This document shows positions 22,982 through 34,108 of a stretch of 64,000 nucleotides of DNA, one piece after another (within the stretch, counting starts at the first letter, position 1; each line of letters starts with the position of its first letter). The position numbers and the translations under genes are program-made. The notes beneath the pieces are model-generated. The model did no database searches. It saw only the letters and a program-made list of their open reading frames with translations, and was not told the origin of the DNA. The stretch comes from Pelobates cultripes. Lineage: Eukaryota > Chordata > Amphibia > Anura > Pelobatidae. Where the stretch lies: assembly GCA_933207985.1 (NCBI GenBank), contig OW240916.1, positions 314,959,436 to 315,023,435 on the forward strand. The letters run 5' to 3'.

Positions 22982-23118
22982 CCCAAAAACCTATTGTTTC
23001 TTGTAATTTTAGAGGTTGACCTCAATGACATAATTCTATGGCTGTAATCTGAAGTATTTAGAAATGGAACTCGGACATTCTTCTGTGACTTCAAAGAGGG
23101 CAGCATAGGGTTACAGAA

Positions 23119-24002
23119 TGTGGCAAAACCAACCTCGCCACTGTACACTGGAGAAGCCTGGTTGCTCGCATGCTGCCTTTGGACTATGGCCCCATGTTAA
23201 AAGACATCTTTTTTCCCTGCAGAAAAGACTTATTCGTGCTTTTTTGCCGGGTGTTCGGTAGATTTGTTTGAGTGTGTTGTGCCCCAGATAGGAATCCCAT
23301 GGAGCCCTTTTGCAAGAAACTGACTGTGTAAAGACTTTGGCTCCATGGTGATTAAACTGTATTTGTGTGGTCTGAGCGCCATTCGCTTAATAATGTGCAC
23401 TCAGACCTGAGCTATCTGGGGATATGTAGAACGTATATGTTTTATGTACTGAATGTAACTGTAGGTAATTTTATGTCTTTTACTGTTTGTTTTCTGCCAT
23501 GTGATTAATGGAGTTTTGCCTCTGTCTTTGGCGATAATTGAATTACTTGTGATGCATTGTGGGATGGTTGAAATTTGTAAGTCTGTGATTGGTCCTTTTA
23601 CCCTTTGTGTCCCAGTCTCCCATTTGGTCCCCTAGGGGAGTGTCCACCAGGTGGGAGACCTGCATAAAAGCCGGGCAGTTAGCCCTAGTAAATCAGTTCT
23701 TGCTTAACCCTCAAAGTGAAGTGTCGTCTCATTATTGGAGGAGGATTTACTGTATGCTGTTAGAGACTGATTGCCAGGAGTGTAAGCCGATTGGGGGCTT
23801 TTCCTGTTCGTCTGCTAGCAGCTATTCGTGTGTCTCCAGTTCGGGAGTTTCGAGTATTCCCTTGGTTGCAGTTCGGGAGTTGGTGAATTCGTGGGTTTGC
23901 AGTTCAGGAGATTGGTGCTTGCAGTAGCTGTCGGTGCAGCTGAAAAAGGAGAATATCGCCTAAACGGTTTTTAACCTCTTTTGGGCAAAACGGTCCGTTA
24001 CA
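23119..24002 (+). mobile_element. solo LTR (LTR-A family) with 5-bp TSD
   Basis: Starts TGTGGCAAAACCAACC and ends ACGGTCCGTTACA, the TG...CA form of retroviral LTRs. CAGAA is duplicated at 23114-23118 and 24003-24007. A TATA-like CATAAAAG lies at about 23662-23669, following GGGAGACC. With 884 bp and no internal retroviral sequence on either side, it is the product of LTR-LTR recombination. Related copies in reverse are at 9180-9897 and 46485-47533. Confidence 0.85.
23660..23672 (+). promoter_or_regulatory. candidate TATA box of the LTR-A promoter
   Basis: TGCATAAAAGCCGGGC fits a TATA box followed by a GC-rich start region, at the expected place in the second half of the LTR. Whether it is active cannot be judged from sequence. 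Confidence 0.4.
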
Positions 24003-24899
24003 CAGAAACTTGCTGAACTCAAGAAAAGTGTTAACTTTGAAGCCTTTTGGTTTTATTTTTCCTCTTCAAACTGTACAGAGTGTAAAACCGCATGCTTTCT
24101 GCTAGTTGTTAGCGAGTCTTGTTAAAGATGACAGAGGAAAAGCCGTCAGATCTTGCCTCACTCACAACAGTTTAGGCCTGCAGACCAAATAAACAAGTTG
24201 TTGACAACTTTGCATTAACATATAATAATTCTCATATAAGTCTATATTCAAGCTGCACTGTCGTCTAGGGACTTTGCTGAGTTCACAAAGACCTCTGATG
24301 GTGACAACACCGCTGGGGTAGTCCGCTGGTTGGAGGGGCAGGTGAAGGTGAGATTAAGCTACCTGAACTAGTCTCTTGCAGACGCCGCCGTCTTCCTCGG
24401 TTTGCCAGGTGCCAACGTCACTGCTTTACTCAAGCACAGGCATATGAGTACAGCATTGAGATCTATGAAGGATTCCCCGATTGGCTCTTAGACTCTGCCC
24501 AGAGCCTAAGAAAGTCAGACGGAGGAGAAATACAGAGACAACATAGTCCCTACTTTGTCTCTGAATATCTCTTGACTGCAGGGCCGGTGCATGGATTTTT
24601 AGCTACACAGGCAAAGATGCATTTTGCCGTCCCACCACCTCCTGCAAAAAATAGAAATGCGGCTCCACATGTGTCTTGAACCCCCCCTTTTGATTTTTTT
24701 AGCCCCTTTAGTGTTTCATATCCCCTCTTTTGAAAGTCTTACCTTTTTGCACTTTAGTGTATTTTATTCCCCCTTTAGTGTATCTTACAAACCCCCTTGT
24801 GTGTTTCTTCCTCCCCCCTGCCCTTTTGTATGTCTCTTACTCCACCACAGTCCCTTAATCTGTTTTGTGTGTCCCTCCCCTCCAGGTCCTTTGGTGTGC
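24003..24899. other. mostly unassigned, with a GGGCCGGTGCA repeat at 24579-24650
   Basis: The repeat starts GGGCCGGTGCATGG and runs through GGCAAAGATGCATTTTGCCG, similar to the copies near 61240 and (inverted) 63665-63740. The rest, including the CCCCTTT-rich stretch 24680-24890, shows no gene. Confidence 0.4.
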
Positions 24900-25250
24900 T
24901 ATGTAGACATCGATATACAAGCAAAAATACATTCTTTCACAAATACACAAACATACAGACAAACAACTATAAAGGCACACAATCGAACGGACATAATCAT
25001 TCAGAGACATACAGTCACACAGAGACATACATACAGAGACATACATACATACATACAAATACATACATACATACATACAAAGACATACAGGCATAAAGAG
25101 ACGCACATACATACATACATACAAAGACATACAGGCATAAAGAGACGCACATACATACATACAGGCATACTGAGACGTACAGGCATACACAGACGTACAT
25201 GCTTACACAGATGTACATGCAAACAGGCATACAGACACATACATACATAC
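24900..25250 (+). repeat. ACAT/CAGAGACATA microsatellite array
   Basis: Alternating (ACAT)n tracts and AGACATACAGGCATA-type units. The long open frames through it (for example a 286-codon frame from 24624) translate as repeats of H, T, I, R, Y or, on the other strand, C, M, Y, V and are not genes. Confidence 0.9.
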
Positions 25251-25668
25251 TCCCACCCTACCAGAGGAAAATGCTCTTCTCGGCTGTTCCCACATCCTAT
25301 TACCTCCGATCCAGTACCAGCACTTTATTTAGTCTACCTCAATACGAAAAGAAAGCATCTCGATCCTCCTTCTCCTACCGAGCAGAACGACCTCCCCCAC
25401 ACTTTAAAATATTCCCCAAGTCTAAAGTCCTTTAAGAGATCCCTCTCTACATACCTCAAAACAGAATGTATGTGTCATGGTTGATTATATATTTCCTACC
25501 TGTTCTATGTTACATTTTGTATATATTGTGTATTAATACTGTTTTTGTATTTTATTGTTCCCAAATGTATCAATGCAATGTTTTGTGGCCCCAGGACATA
25601 CTTGAAAATGAGGGAAATCTCAATGTATCTTTCCTGGTAAAATATTGTATAAATAAATTATACATACA
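25251..25668 (+). mobile_element. L2-clade LINE (L2-B) C-terminus and 3' UTR
   Basis: Frameshifted coding end: SAVPTSYYLRSSTSTLF, then YLNTKRKHLDPPSPTE, then LKSFKRSLSTYLKTE and a stop. This SPSLKSFK...L tail is typical of L2-like ORF2 ends. The 3' UTR ends CTTTCCTGGTAAAATATTG plus TATAAATAAATTA. The same family, reversed, is at 55566-55935 and 57809-58263. Confidence 0.65.
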
Positions 25669-25743
25669 GGCATACAGAAACATACACTCAAAGACATACA
25701 GTCATACAGAGACATACAGGCATACAGAGTCATACAGACATAC

Positions 25744-27618
25744 AGAGTGGGGTATAATGACACAGTAACAGTGGTATTGAGGGCCCTGCTCAGTGAGTTT
25801 ACATGCTAGAGGGAGTGGGGTATAGTGACACAGTAACAGAGGGATTGAGGGCCCTGCTCAGTGAGTTTACATGTTAGAGGGCGTGGGGTATAGTGACAGT
25901 AACAGAGGGATTGAGGGCCTGCTCAGTGAGTTTACATGTTAGAGGGAGTGGGGTATAGTGACACAGTAATGTAGAGGATTTGAGGGCCCTGCTCAGTGAG
26001 TTTACATGCTAGAGTGGAAGGCAAAGGGACACAGTAACAGAGGGAATTGAGGCCCTCCCTGCTCAGTGAGCTTTACATGCTAGGAGGGGAAGGGGCAGTG
26101 ACACAGTAACAGAGGGATTGAGGGCCCTGCTCAATGAGTTTACATGTTAGAGGGAGTGGGGCATAGTGACACAGTAACAGAGGGATTGAGGGCCTGCTCA
26201 GTGAGCTTACATGTTAGAGGGAGTGGGGTATAGTGACACAGTAACAGAGGGATTGAGGGCATGCTCAGTGAGTTTACATGTTAAAGGGAGTGGGGTATAG
26301 TGACACAGTAACATAGGGATTGAGGGCCTGCTCAGTGAGCTTACATGCCAGGGAGTGGGGGTATATGCAGCGCATTGCGCAACAGGAGCCGGAGGGCCCC
26401 CCTGATCTTACATGCTAGAGGGAGGGGTGAAGTGGACACAGTAACAGAGGGATTTGAGGGCCTGCTCAGTGAGTTTACATGATAGGGATTGAGGGCCTGC
26501 TCAGTGAGGTTGGCATGTTAGAGAGAGTGGGGTATAGTGACACAGTAACAGAGGGATTGAGGGCCTGCTCAGTGAGTTTACATGTTAGAGGGAGAGGGGT
26601 ATAGTGACACAGTAACAGAGGGATTGAGGGCTCTGCTCAGTGAGCTTACATGCTAGAGGGAGTGGGGTATAGTGACACAGTAACAGAGGGATTGAGGGCC
26701 TGCTCAGTGAGTTTACATGTTAGAGGGAGGGGGTATAGTGACAGTAATAGAGGGGTTGAGGGCCTGCTCAGTGAGTTTACATGTTAGAGGGAGTGGGGTA
26801 TAGTGACACAGTAACAGAGGGATTGAGGGCCCTGCTCAGTGAGTTTACGTGTTAGAGGGAGTGGGGTATAGTGACACAGTAACAGAGGGATTCAGACCCT
26901 GCTCAGTGAGTTTACATGTTAGAGGGAGTGGGGTATAGTGACACAGTAACAGAGGGATTGAGGGTCCTGCTCAGTGAGTTTACATGTTAGAGGGAGTGGA
27001 GTATAGAGACACAGTAACAGAGGGAATAATGGCCCTGCTCAGTGAGTTTACATGCCAGAGGGAGTGGGGTATAGTGACACAGTAACAGAGAGATTGAGGG
27101 TCCTGCTCAGTGAGTTTACATGTTAGAGGGAGTGGGGTATAGTGACACAGTAACAGAGGGATTGAGGGCCTGCTCAGTGAGTTAACATGTTAAGAGGGAG
27201 TGGGGTATAGTGACACAGTAACAGAGGGATTGAGGGGCCTGCTCAGTGAGTTTACATGTTAGAGGGAGTGGGGTATAGTGACAGTAACAGAGGGATTGAG
27301 GCCCTGCTCAGTGAGTTTACATGTTAGAGGGAGTGGGGTATAGTGACACAGTAACAGAGGGATTGGGGGCCTGCTCAGTGAGTTTACATGTTAGAGGGAG
27401 TGGGGTATAGTGATACAGTAACAGAGGGATTGAGGGCCTGCTCAGTGAGTTACATGTTAGAGGGAGTGGGGTATAGTGACACAGTAACAGAGGGATTGAG
27501 GGCCTGCTCAGTGAGTTTACATGTTAGAGGGAGTGGGGTATAGTGACACAGTAACAGAGGGATTGAGGGCCCTGCTCAGTGAGGTTACATGCTAGAGGGA
27601 GTGGGGTATAGTGACACA
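25744..27618 (-). repeat. ~68-bp minisatellite derived from an L2 3' UTR, about 27 units
   Basis: The unit reads AGAGGGAGTGGGGTATAGTG, ACACAGTAACAGAGGGATTG, AGGGCCCTGCTCAGTGAG, TTTACATGTT. Read on the reverse strand it equals the 3' UTR of the L2 at 32618-32690 (CACTATACCCCACTCCCTCT, GAGCAAGGCCCTC). The right edge passes without a break into single-copy reverse L2 sequence at 27619. Most units are nearly alike. A degenerate patch lies at about 26340-26460. Confidence 0.9.
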
Positions 27619-28808
27619 AAAGGTAAGGGTAGGGTAGAAAAGTAGGTTGCTAGGATAGTATTTATTGAGGGCTTAGTATTTTGTTTTGATGACCGTTTAA
27701 GGAGAGGAATCAAGGTGCGGGGAATGAAAGCTGTTCACAGTTTAATTGATATGCTTTCCTGAAGAAGTACGTTTTCAAAGATTTTTTGAAGGAGTGGAGA
27801 TTGGGTGAGAGTCTAACAGAGAGGGGAAGGGTGTTCCATTAGAATGGTGCAGCCCTAGAGAAGTCATTAAAGGGACACTCCAGTGCCAGGAAAACAATCC
27901 GTTTTCCTGGCACTGCAGGTCCCCTCTCCCTCCCCCCCCCCCATCCCCGGTTGCTGAAGGGGTAAAAACCCCTTCAGTCACTTACCTGAGACCCCCGCCG
28001 ATGTCCCCCGGCAGTGGTTTCGGGTCGCCGCTGCTCCTCCCCTTCCTTACGTCAGCCGGTGGGTGAGACTCATGCCGCCCACCGGCTGAGGAGACCTAAT
28101 GCGCGTGCGTGGCAATGCCGCGCACGTGCATTAGAGCTCTCCATAGGAAAGCATTGAAAATGCTTTTAAATGCTTTCCTATGGGGAATTGAGTGACGCTG
28201 GAGGTCCTCACACAGCGTGAGGACGTCCAGCAACGCTCTAGCACAACCTGTGCTAGAGACATGGAAGTGACCTCTAGTGGCTGTCTAGTAGACAGGCACT
28301 AGAGGAGGAGTTAACCCTGCAAGGTAATTATTGCAGTTTATAAAAAAACTGCAATAATTACACTTGCAGGGTTATGGGTAGTGGGAGTTGGCACCCAGAC
28401 CACTCCAATGGGCAGAAGTGGTCTGGATGCCTGGAGTGTCCCTTTAAGGTGAGCATCAGCTATAGGAGTACCAACAGAGGTTAGACGTAGGTCTTCAGCA
28501 GAATGGAGGAGACCGCAGAACTTGAGGATAAATAGGTCGGAGCAGCATTGTGTAGAGATTTGTAAGCAAGTACCAGGATCTTAAATTAAGCCCTCAATCT
28601 TACGGGAAGCCAATGGAGGGACTGGCAAAGGGGGGAGGCATGGGAGGTGCGGGCGGACAGGAAAATGAGCCCCGCAGTCACATTCATTATAGACTGTAAC
28701 GGGGCAAGTTGGGATCACATAAGACCACTGAGAAGTGGATTACAGTTGTCAAGGCGAAAGAGGACAGTGGCATGGACAAGCACCTTTGCCATATCTGGCA
28801 TGATCAGC
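27619..28808 (-). mobile_element. L2-type LINE (L2-A), reverse, split by a T2 MITE
   Basis: Segments 27619-27866 and 28448-28808 are colinear with the reverse complement of the L2 at 31690-32620. Matching pieces: GGTGCAGCCCTAGAGAAGTC, TTAGACGTAGGTCTTC, TTTAAATTAAGCCCT-type sequence and GCGGACAGGAAAATGA. The T2 at 27867-28447 sits between AAGTCA and GGTGAGCATC. The 3' UTR part expanded into the minisatellite at 25744-27618. No open frame survives. Confidence 0.8.
27867..28447 (+). mobile_element. T2/Kolobok-type MITE, complete, inside L2
   Basis: TTAAAGGGACACTCCAGTGC at the left, CTGGAGTGTCCCTTTAA at the right. Hairpins near both ends (GCCAGGAAAACA...TTTTCCTGGC and CACCCAGACCACT...AGTGGTCTGG) and in the centre (GGAAAGCATT...AATGCTTTCC). 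581 bp. Confidence 0.85.
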
Positions 28809-28828
28809 CTAGTATGAGAAGAGATTAA

Positions 28829-28992
28829 TGTTATACTCCAAGCACCATAATCACTACAATGCTCTTGGTCAATAAGTCTTAGCTCAGGACAAACGCTTCT
28901 TTGGAAGAAGTGAAGGCAATGAGTGGCATGGACTCCATAGTGCTACTGGAACCATAACCACTACAGTGCAATGTAGTGGTATGGAGCTTGGA
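28829..28992. mobile_element. small MITE with inverted ends
   Basis: ATACTCCAAGCACCATAATC and CACTACAATG on the left, CATTGTAGTGGT-like and ATGGAGCTTGGAGTG on the right, form imperfect terminal inverted repeats. Superfamily not assigned. Confidence 0.45.
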
Positions 28993-29364
28993 GTGTTCTC
29001 TTCTTAATTTACATTTCACTCATCGCACTCTCTGTTATGGCTGATGTCAACAATCCTGTTAGAATAGACTTGGTGTCTCTGAAAGTAGGAATGGTTTCTT
29101 ATTTTTTTCAAAAATGTTCCAAAACCTTGACTTGATTAGCTGCTCAGCGTCTCAGCAACATTTCTAGTCATCAATAACCAAAAAGGGGATAATGGATATT
29201 ATTAATGTATAAATATATTCACACATTAATTAATGGATACATGTATAAATATAATCACGACAAACACATTTTTTTCCTAACACACGGTTTAAATAGTTCT
29301 TTTCATGCCAGTGGATTATTTTTTTTTTTTGTGAAAAAAAAGAAACCTGGAGGACACGAGGACA

Positions 29365-29450
29365 CTGCCCCACCTGACTCACCTGCCCCACCTGACTCAC
29401 CTGCCCCACTTGACTCACCTGACTCACCTACCCCACCTGCCCCTATGAAG
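29365..29450 (+). repeat. short minisatellite, CACCTGACTCACCTGCCC units
   Basis: Four to five copies of CACCTGACTCACCTGCCC and shorter variants. Frames across it read as SPAPP or GESGGA repeats and are not proteins. Confidence 0.8.
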
Positions 29451-30039
29451 CACCTTCCACATATGAGTCTGTGATTCTTTGTAATGACATATTTAACAGT
29501 TGTCTGTGAATGTACACTGCTTAGCTGGTGTGTAAATATGTAAATAAAGGAGTGTGTGTATGTGAGTGTATGTCTCCTCTTTGTCCTCAATTTTATCTGC
29601 TGAAGAGTTAATGTTTGATTGCAGTGCACAAGTAGTTAATATAACATACCTGCCATATCTTTTACAAGCAATATATCACCACAGTGTAAATGTGTGTGAA
29701 GTGAATACTAAGTAAATTATACTTAGTCTATTAAGTCAAATTGGACAGCCTCCCAAAATCATTACCCAAGAATTACACCCCCTAAAGGATATTATATTTT
29801 GTTGACCAGAATATATAGAAAAACAAGATGTATGGGATACGGTTGTATAAATCTAAATAAGTAACATAAACAATATATAGTGTAATAAAATATATATATT
29901 TTTTTTTAATGTGCGCTGTTAATGAATGCACTCACAAGATGAAGACCTGTAATGCGCTCAAGGGTGCCTCCTCCGATTTTGTTGGGGGGCTGTTGGTCCC
30001 TCCTTCTGGTCCGTATAGGTAGATGTGAAACAGGACTCC
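29451..30039. other. unassigned non-coding stretch
   Basis: No gene or recognised repeat. Confidence 0.4.
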
Positions 30040-30493
30040 AAATGGTGAAGGTATAAAAGGTAAGCAGCTTTATTAGAAAAAAGGTGAACAATCACCCACA
30101 AGTAATAAAACAACAAGAATAGGTCATACACGTTTCGTTCCAGCCTTGGAACTTCCTCAGGGACCATAAAATCAATACAGTAACAATTGTTATGACAACG
30201 CAGCCCCCACCCACAAGTCCCTTTAAATAGGGCTAGTCCCTATGTCCATTGGTGGATCTGTGGGTATTTTCATCCATCTTCGGTCCTATTGGTGTGGTTG
30301 TAGCTCCGGTTCATCTGTTGATATTTAGCAATCCTTCTCCCTCGTTCCGGTTGAAATCGAAACATCTGTTAATAACCGGAAGTGTGTTCTATGTAGTACT
30401 TCCACGTTCCAAATAGCGATGCGTTCCACCATGGAAGAGTTAAGAAGTATATGTGTCCCTCTAGTGGTCGCCAGATGTATTGCATTACATGCG
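30040..30493 (-). mobile_element. possible Penelope-like element UTR
   Basis: CACGTTTCGTTCCAGCCTTG followed by GAACTTCCTCAGGGACC resembles the ACGCGTTTCGCC...CTTTATCAATGAC block at 37097-37128, which lies just beyond the Penelope-like coding remnant. The assignment rests only on that resemblance. Confidence 0.3.
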
Positions 30494-30814
30494 TTAAAGG
30501 ACCACTATAGTGCCAGGAAAACATACTCGCCCCCACCCTCACGGTCCCCCTCCCGCCAGGCTGGATGGCGAGGATAGGGTTTAAACTTACCTTTTTAGCT
30601 CTCCTCTCCTCCTCCCTTCCGCCTCCGATCCTCCTCTTCGGCTGAATGCGCATGCACGGCAAGAGCTGCGCGCGCATTCAGCCTGTCTCATAGGAAAGCA
30701 TTTACAATGCTTTCCTATGGATGCTTGCGTCTTCTCACTGTGATTTTCAATGAGACAGCCACTAGAGGATTTGGAGGCTGGATTAACCCATTTATAAACA
30801 TAGCAGTTTCTCAA
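30494..30814 (+). mobile_element. T2/Kolobok-type MITE, 3' truncated
   Basis: TTAAAGGACCACTATAGTG left end. Internal GAATGCGCATGCACGGCAAG and GGAAAGCATTTACAATGC follow. It breaks at ATAGCAGTTTCTC, where Tc1 sequence begins. Confidence 0.75.
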
Positions 30815-31084
30815 TCAATGGCTGCTATGGGGATAAAAGGAGAGAAAGTCATGGTGTGGCCTCCATCCTCCCCTGACCTCAATCCTATTGAGAACCTTTG
30901 GAGCATCCTCAAGCAAAAGATCTATGAGGGTGGGAGGCAGTATACATCCAAACAGCAGCTCTGGGAGGCTATTCTGACATCTTGCAAACAAATTCAAGCA
31001 GAAACTGTCCAAAAACTCATAAGTTCAATGGATGCAAGACTTGTGAAGCTGCTATCAAATAAGGGGTCCTATGTTAAAATGTAA
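30815..31084 (+). pseudogene. Tc1-like transposase C-terminal fragment
   Basis: Open reading to the stop at 31084 includes WPPSSPDLNPIENLWSILK, the block holding the final catalytic glutamate of the DDE domain, then YTSKQQLWEAILTSC and the C-terminal end. Only about 90 of roughly 340 residues remain and the first two catalytic aspartates are absent. It is a remnant; the open frame upstream to 30707 is MITE sequence. Confidence 0.85.
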
Positions 31085-31405
31085 CGTGACCTGTTAAAAT
31101 GTTTAAAAAGTTAAAATGTTGTTATAAGTTTGATTGAAATAGCTTTTGATTTCAGAAAATATGCTGCAAACACAACAAATGACAATTTTCAGTTCTTTGA
31201 AACCTACTGTTCGTAATAATTTGGAACAGTGCATTGTAAGTTTTTTATGTTTAAAGAAATACTGTTATCATTAGGAGGTTTGTTCAATACAATTTAAATT
31301 GTACTCTTAATAGTTGATAACATGAGAATTATGCTGACTGTTTTTACATCAATTATTTAGGTAAATGAGAAAAATATAATTTGCATAATAATTTGGAACA
31401 GGGTG
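30815..31405 (+). mobile_element. Tc1/mariner transposon 3' half
   Basis: Contains the C-terminal transposase coding part (30815-31084) and the 3' terminus TAATTTGGAACAGGGTG followed by TA at 31406-31407. A second partial copy of the end motif, TAATAATTTGGAACAGTGC, is at about 31213-31231. The 5' half is missing. The right end lies directly at the start of recognisable L2 sequence. Confidence 0.8.
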
Positions 31406-31409
31406 TAAA

Positions 31410-32560
31410 TCTACTAGTCCTCTCCTGATCTCTCTCTGCCCATCTTGAATCGTGTCTCTGACTGCCTCTCTGAGATTTCCAACTGGATGGCTGCCACTTC
31501 CTTAAACTCAACCTGTCCAAAACAAAACTTCTGGTCTTTCCTCCCTCAAGTATTACTACTCCCGTGTCTGTTTCCCTGCAAGTCAATGGTGCTACAATAA
31601 CCTCTACATCACAGGCTCGCTGCCTGGGTGTTCTTTTTGACTCCAACCTCTCCTTCACCCCTCATGTCCAATCAATCGCCAAATCCTGTAGCTTCCATCT
31701 CAAAAACATAACTCACATCCGCCCTTATTTAATACCAGACACGGCTATGGTGCTGATCCATGCTCTTGTTCTCTCTCGCCTTGACTACTGCAATACCCTT
31801 CTCAGTGTTCCCAGCTTGCACCGCTGCAATCTATAATGAATGCGGCCGCGAGGTTCATTTTCCTGTCCGCTCACACCTCCCACACCTCCCCGCTCTGTCA
31901 GTCCCTGCATTGGATTCCAGTTAGATATAGGGCTTAATTTAAAATTCTGGTGCTTGCTTAGAAGTCCCTACTAGTGATGTCCCGAACGGTTCGCCGAATG
32001 GTTCGTGAACGGTTCGCCACGGACTCATCATTGAGTAAACTTTAACCCTGTACCTCACAGTCAGCAGACACATTCCAGCCAATCAGTCCCAGACCCTCCC
32101 ACCTCCTGGACAGCTCACTAAGAATGCAGCTTCACAATGAATGTAAAATGGATGCTGTCCAGGAGGTGGAAGGGTCTCGGAGGGAGGGTCTGCTACTGAT
32201 TGGCTGGAATGTGTCTGCTGACTGTGAGGTACAGGGTCAAAGTTTACTCAATGATGAGTCCACGGCGAACCGCTCGTGGCAAACCGTTCGCGAACCGTTC
32301 GGCACATCACTAGTCCCTACATAATGCTGCTCCAACCTACCTATCCTACGTAATACACAAGAATGTCCCGTCGAGGCCCATTCACTCTGCCGAAGACCTA
32401 CGTCTATCCTCTGTCCGTACTCCAACCCCTCTGATACTCGCCTCCAAGACTTCTCCAGGGCTGCACCTCTTTTGAGGAATTCCCTTCCCTTCTCTATTAG
32501 ACTTTCACCCAGTCTCCCCACCCCCCATGACTCCTCTCCTGCGACTGGCAAACATTACCT
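31410..32560 (+). pseudogene. L2-type ORF2 C-terminal remnant
   Basis: The frame 31564-31836 encodes 90 codons around CLGVLFDSNLSFTPHVQSIA and HALVLSRLDYCNTLLS. Downstream the reading shifts frame, is cut by the hAT MITE, and resumes with NAAPTYL and PSRPIHSAEDLRLSS-like peptides. This region follows the reverse transcriptase in L2 ORF2. Inactive. Confidence 0.75.
31964..32320. mobile_element. palindromic hAT MITE in L2, perfect 8-bp TSD
   Basis: The element 31972-32312 (341 bp) starts TAGTGATGTCCCGAACGG and ends CCGTTCGGCACATCACTA. GTCCCTAC is duplicated at 31964-31971 and 32313-32320. Its halves are inverted copies of one another (CCACCTCCTGGACAGC versus GCTGTCCAGGAGGTGG). Same family as 21892-22175. 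Confidence 0.92.
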
Positions 32561-32806
32561 ACTAAGCCCTTAGTGAATACTTTTCTAACAACATACTTCA
32601 TACCCCTACTTTTACCCTTTGTGTCACTATACCCCACTCCCTCTAGAATGTAAGCTCATTGAGCAAGGCCCTCCACCCCCTCTGTTTCTGTTTCCATTTG
32701 TCTGGTTACAATTAAATGTCTGTTAGTCCACCCATTGTTCAGCCCTACGGAATCTGGTGGCGCTATATAAATAATAAAAAAAAAATAATAATAATAATAA
32801 TAATAA

Positions 32807-33192
32807 TTGACAAAACTCCCAGTAAATAGTTGGAAATAAAATATATCTCAATGTATTCTTCCAGGTCACAAAAAAAAAAAAAAATAGATAAATGTGTCAT
32901 TTATTGCACCTTACTGCTCACAATCGTGACTCAACATTCCAAATCCTGACTGGGCAAATAAAATAAATCTAAGGTAAAATGAATATATAGTTTCACTGTT
33001 TCATAGATCTTCTTGGTGAAGTTATATTGTTGTGTAATTCACAATGATTGATCATTACTCTCTGCAAAGTCCTCCAGCTATTTCTTATTGCCTCAGGTGT
33101 GGCCATCAGTGTGATAGTAGAGAGAAAGCTGTTAAATCAAAAGGGAAGTAGCAGTTACTCATTTATATGGCTTGATTGGTTTATGTTTCCTT
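32807..33192. other. unassigned non-coding stretch
   Basis: AT-rich. An A-run at 32869-32884 and nothing else recognised. Confidence 0.45.
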
Positions 33193-33846
33193 GGTTGATG
33201 TTCCAGGAGGGATAAGCCAAATGGCAAATGATTTAGGTAAACTAGAAAAATGGTCAGAATTGTGGCAACTGACATTTAATGTGGATAAGTGCAAGATAAT
33301 GCATCTTGGATGTTAAAACCCAAGGGCAGAGCACAGAATATTTGATAGAGTCCTAACCTCAACATCTGAGGAAAAGGATTTAGGGGTGATTATTTCTGAT
33401 GACTAGGTTGTATAGGTAGAGGTATTAGCAGTAGAAAGAGGGAAGTGCTCATGCCATTGTACAGAACACTGGTGAGACCTCACTTGGAGTATTGTACGCA
33501 GTACTGGAGACCGTATCTTCAGAAGGATATTGATACCTTAGAGAGGGTTCAGAGAAGGACTACTAAACTGGTTCATGGATTGCTGGATAAAACTTACAAG
33601 GAAAGGTTAAAGGAGTTGGAGGAAAGACGAGACGGGGGGGGGGATATGATACAAACATTTAAATACATAAAGGGAATCAACACAGTAAAGGTGGAGACTA
33701 TATTTAAAAGAAGAAAATCTACCACAACAAGAGGACATAAATTCTTAAATTAGAGGGGCAAAGGTTTAAAAATAATATATGGAAATATTACTTTACTGAG
33801 AGGGTAGTGGATGCATGGAATAGCCTTCCAGCTGAAGTGGTAGAGG
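33193..33846 (+). mobile_element. CR1 LINE (CR1-B subfamily) fragment, cut by a T2 MITE
   Basis: Colinear with the reverse complement of 49780-50460. The coding reading includes WSELWQLTFNVDKCKIMHLG, the frame 33445-33753 with LYRTLVRPHLEYCTQYW and the DTLERVQRR block, and the FKYIKGIN segment. It has a ~60-bp deletion near 33400 relative to the other copy and ends at GTGGTAGAGGTTAA, where the T2 inserted into the TTAA. The CR1 3' end after the MITE is lost. Confidence 0.8.
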
Positions 33847-34108
33847 TTAAAGGACCACTATAGTGCCAGGAAAACATACTCGTTTTCCTGGCACTATAGT
33901 GCCCTGACGGTGCCCCCACCCTCAGGGACCCTCCCCCGCCGGGCTCTGGGGGGAGGAAGGGGTTAAACTTACCTCTTTCTCCAGTGCCGGGCGGGGAGCT
34001 CTCCTCCTTCTCTCCACCTCCTCTCCTCCTTCTCTCCACCTCCTCTCCTCCTCTTCAGCTGAATGCGCATGCACAGCAGGAGCTGCGTGCGCATTCAGCC
34101 AGTCCATA
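33847..34108 (+). mobile_element. T2/Kolobok-type MITE, 3' truncated
   Basis: TTAAAGGACCACTATAGTG left end with the intact hairpin GCCAGGAAAACATACTCG/TTTTCCTGGCACTATAG. A local CTCCTCCTTCTCTCCACCTC duplication follows. It is lost after CATAGGAAAGCATG. Confidence 0.75.

Larger units (their letters stand above)
31408..32806 (+). mobile_element. L2-type LINE (L2-A), 5' truncated, split by a hAT MITE
   Basis: Coding remnant at 31410-31970 and 32321-32560 (ARCLGVLFDSNLSFTPHV, LVLSRLDYCNTLL, SLHWIPVRYRA), followed by the 3' UTR and GTGGCGCTATATAAATAAT with an (AAT)n tail. The motif order LGV..D..L.F..H and R.DYCN.LL is that of L2-clade ORF2 C-termini. The hAT at 31972-32312 interrupts it. The 3' UTR part 32618-32690 is the single-copy source type of the minisatellite at 25744. 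Confidence 0.85.

Noticed and set aside
24855..25248. Cys/Met/Tyr/Val-rich reverse-strand frames that look like repetitive cysteine proteins
   Set aside because: Reverse translation of the same microsatellite; no start context, domain or codon signal.
24624..25484. A 286-codon open frame on the + strand
   Set aside because: Most of it translates an ACAT/CAGAGACATA microsatellite (H, T, I, R, Y repeats). Only the last part is real coding history, an L2-clade ORF2 end, and it is frameshifted.
25744..27618. Regular repeats that could suggest a CRISPR array
   Set aside because: The whole ~68-bp unit repeats with no unique spacers, and it matches an L2 3' UTR in a vertebrate genome.
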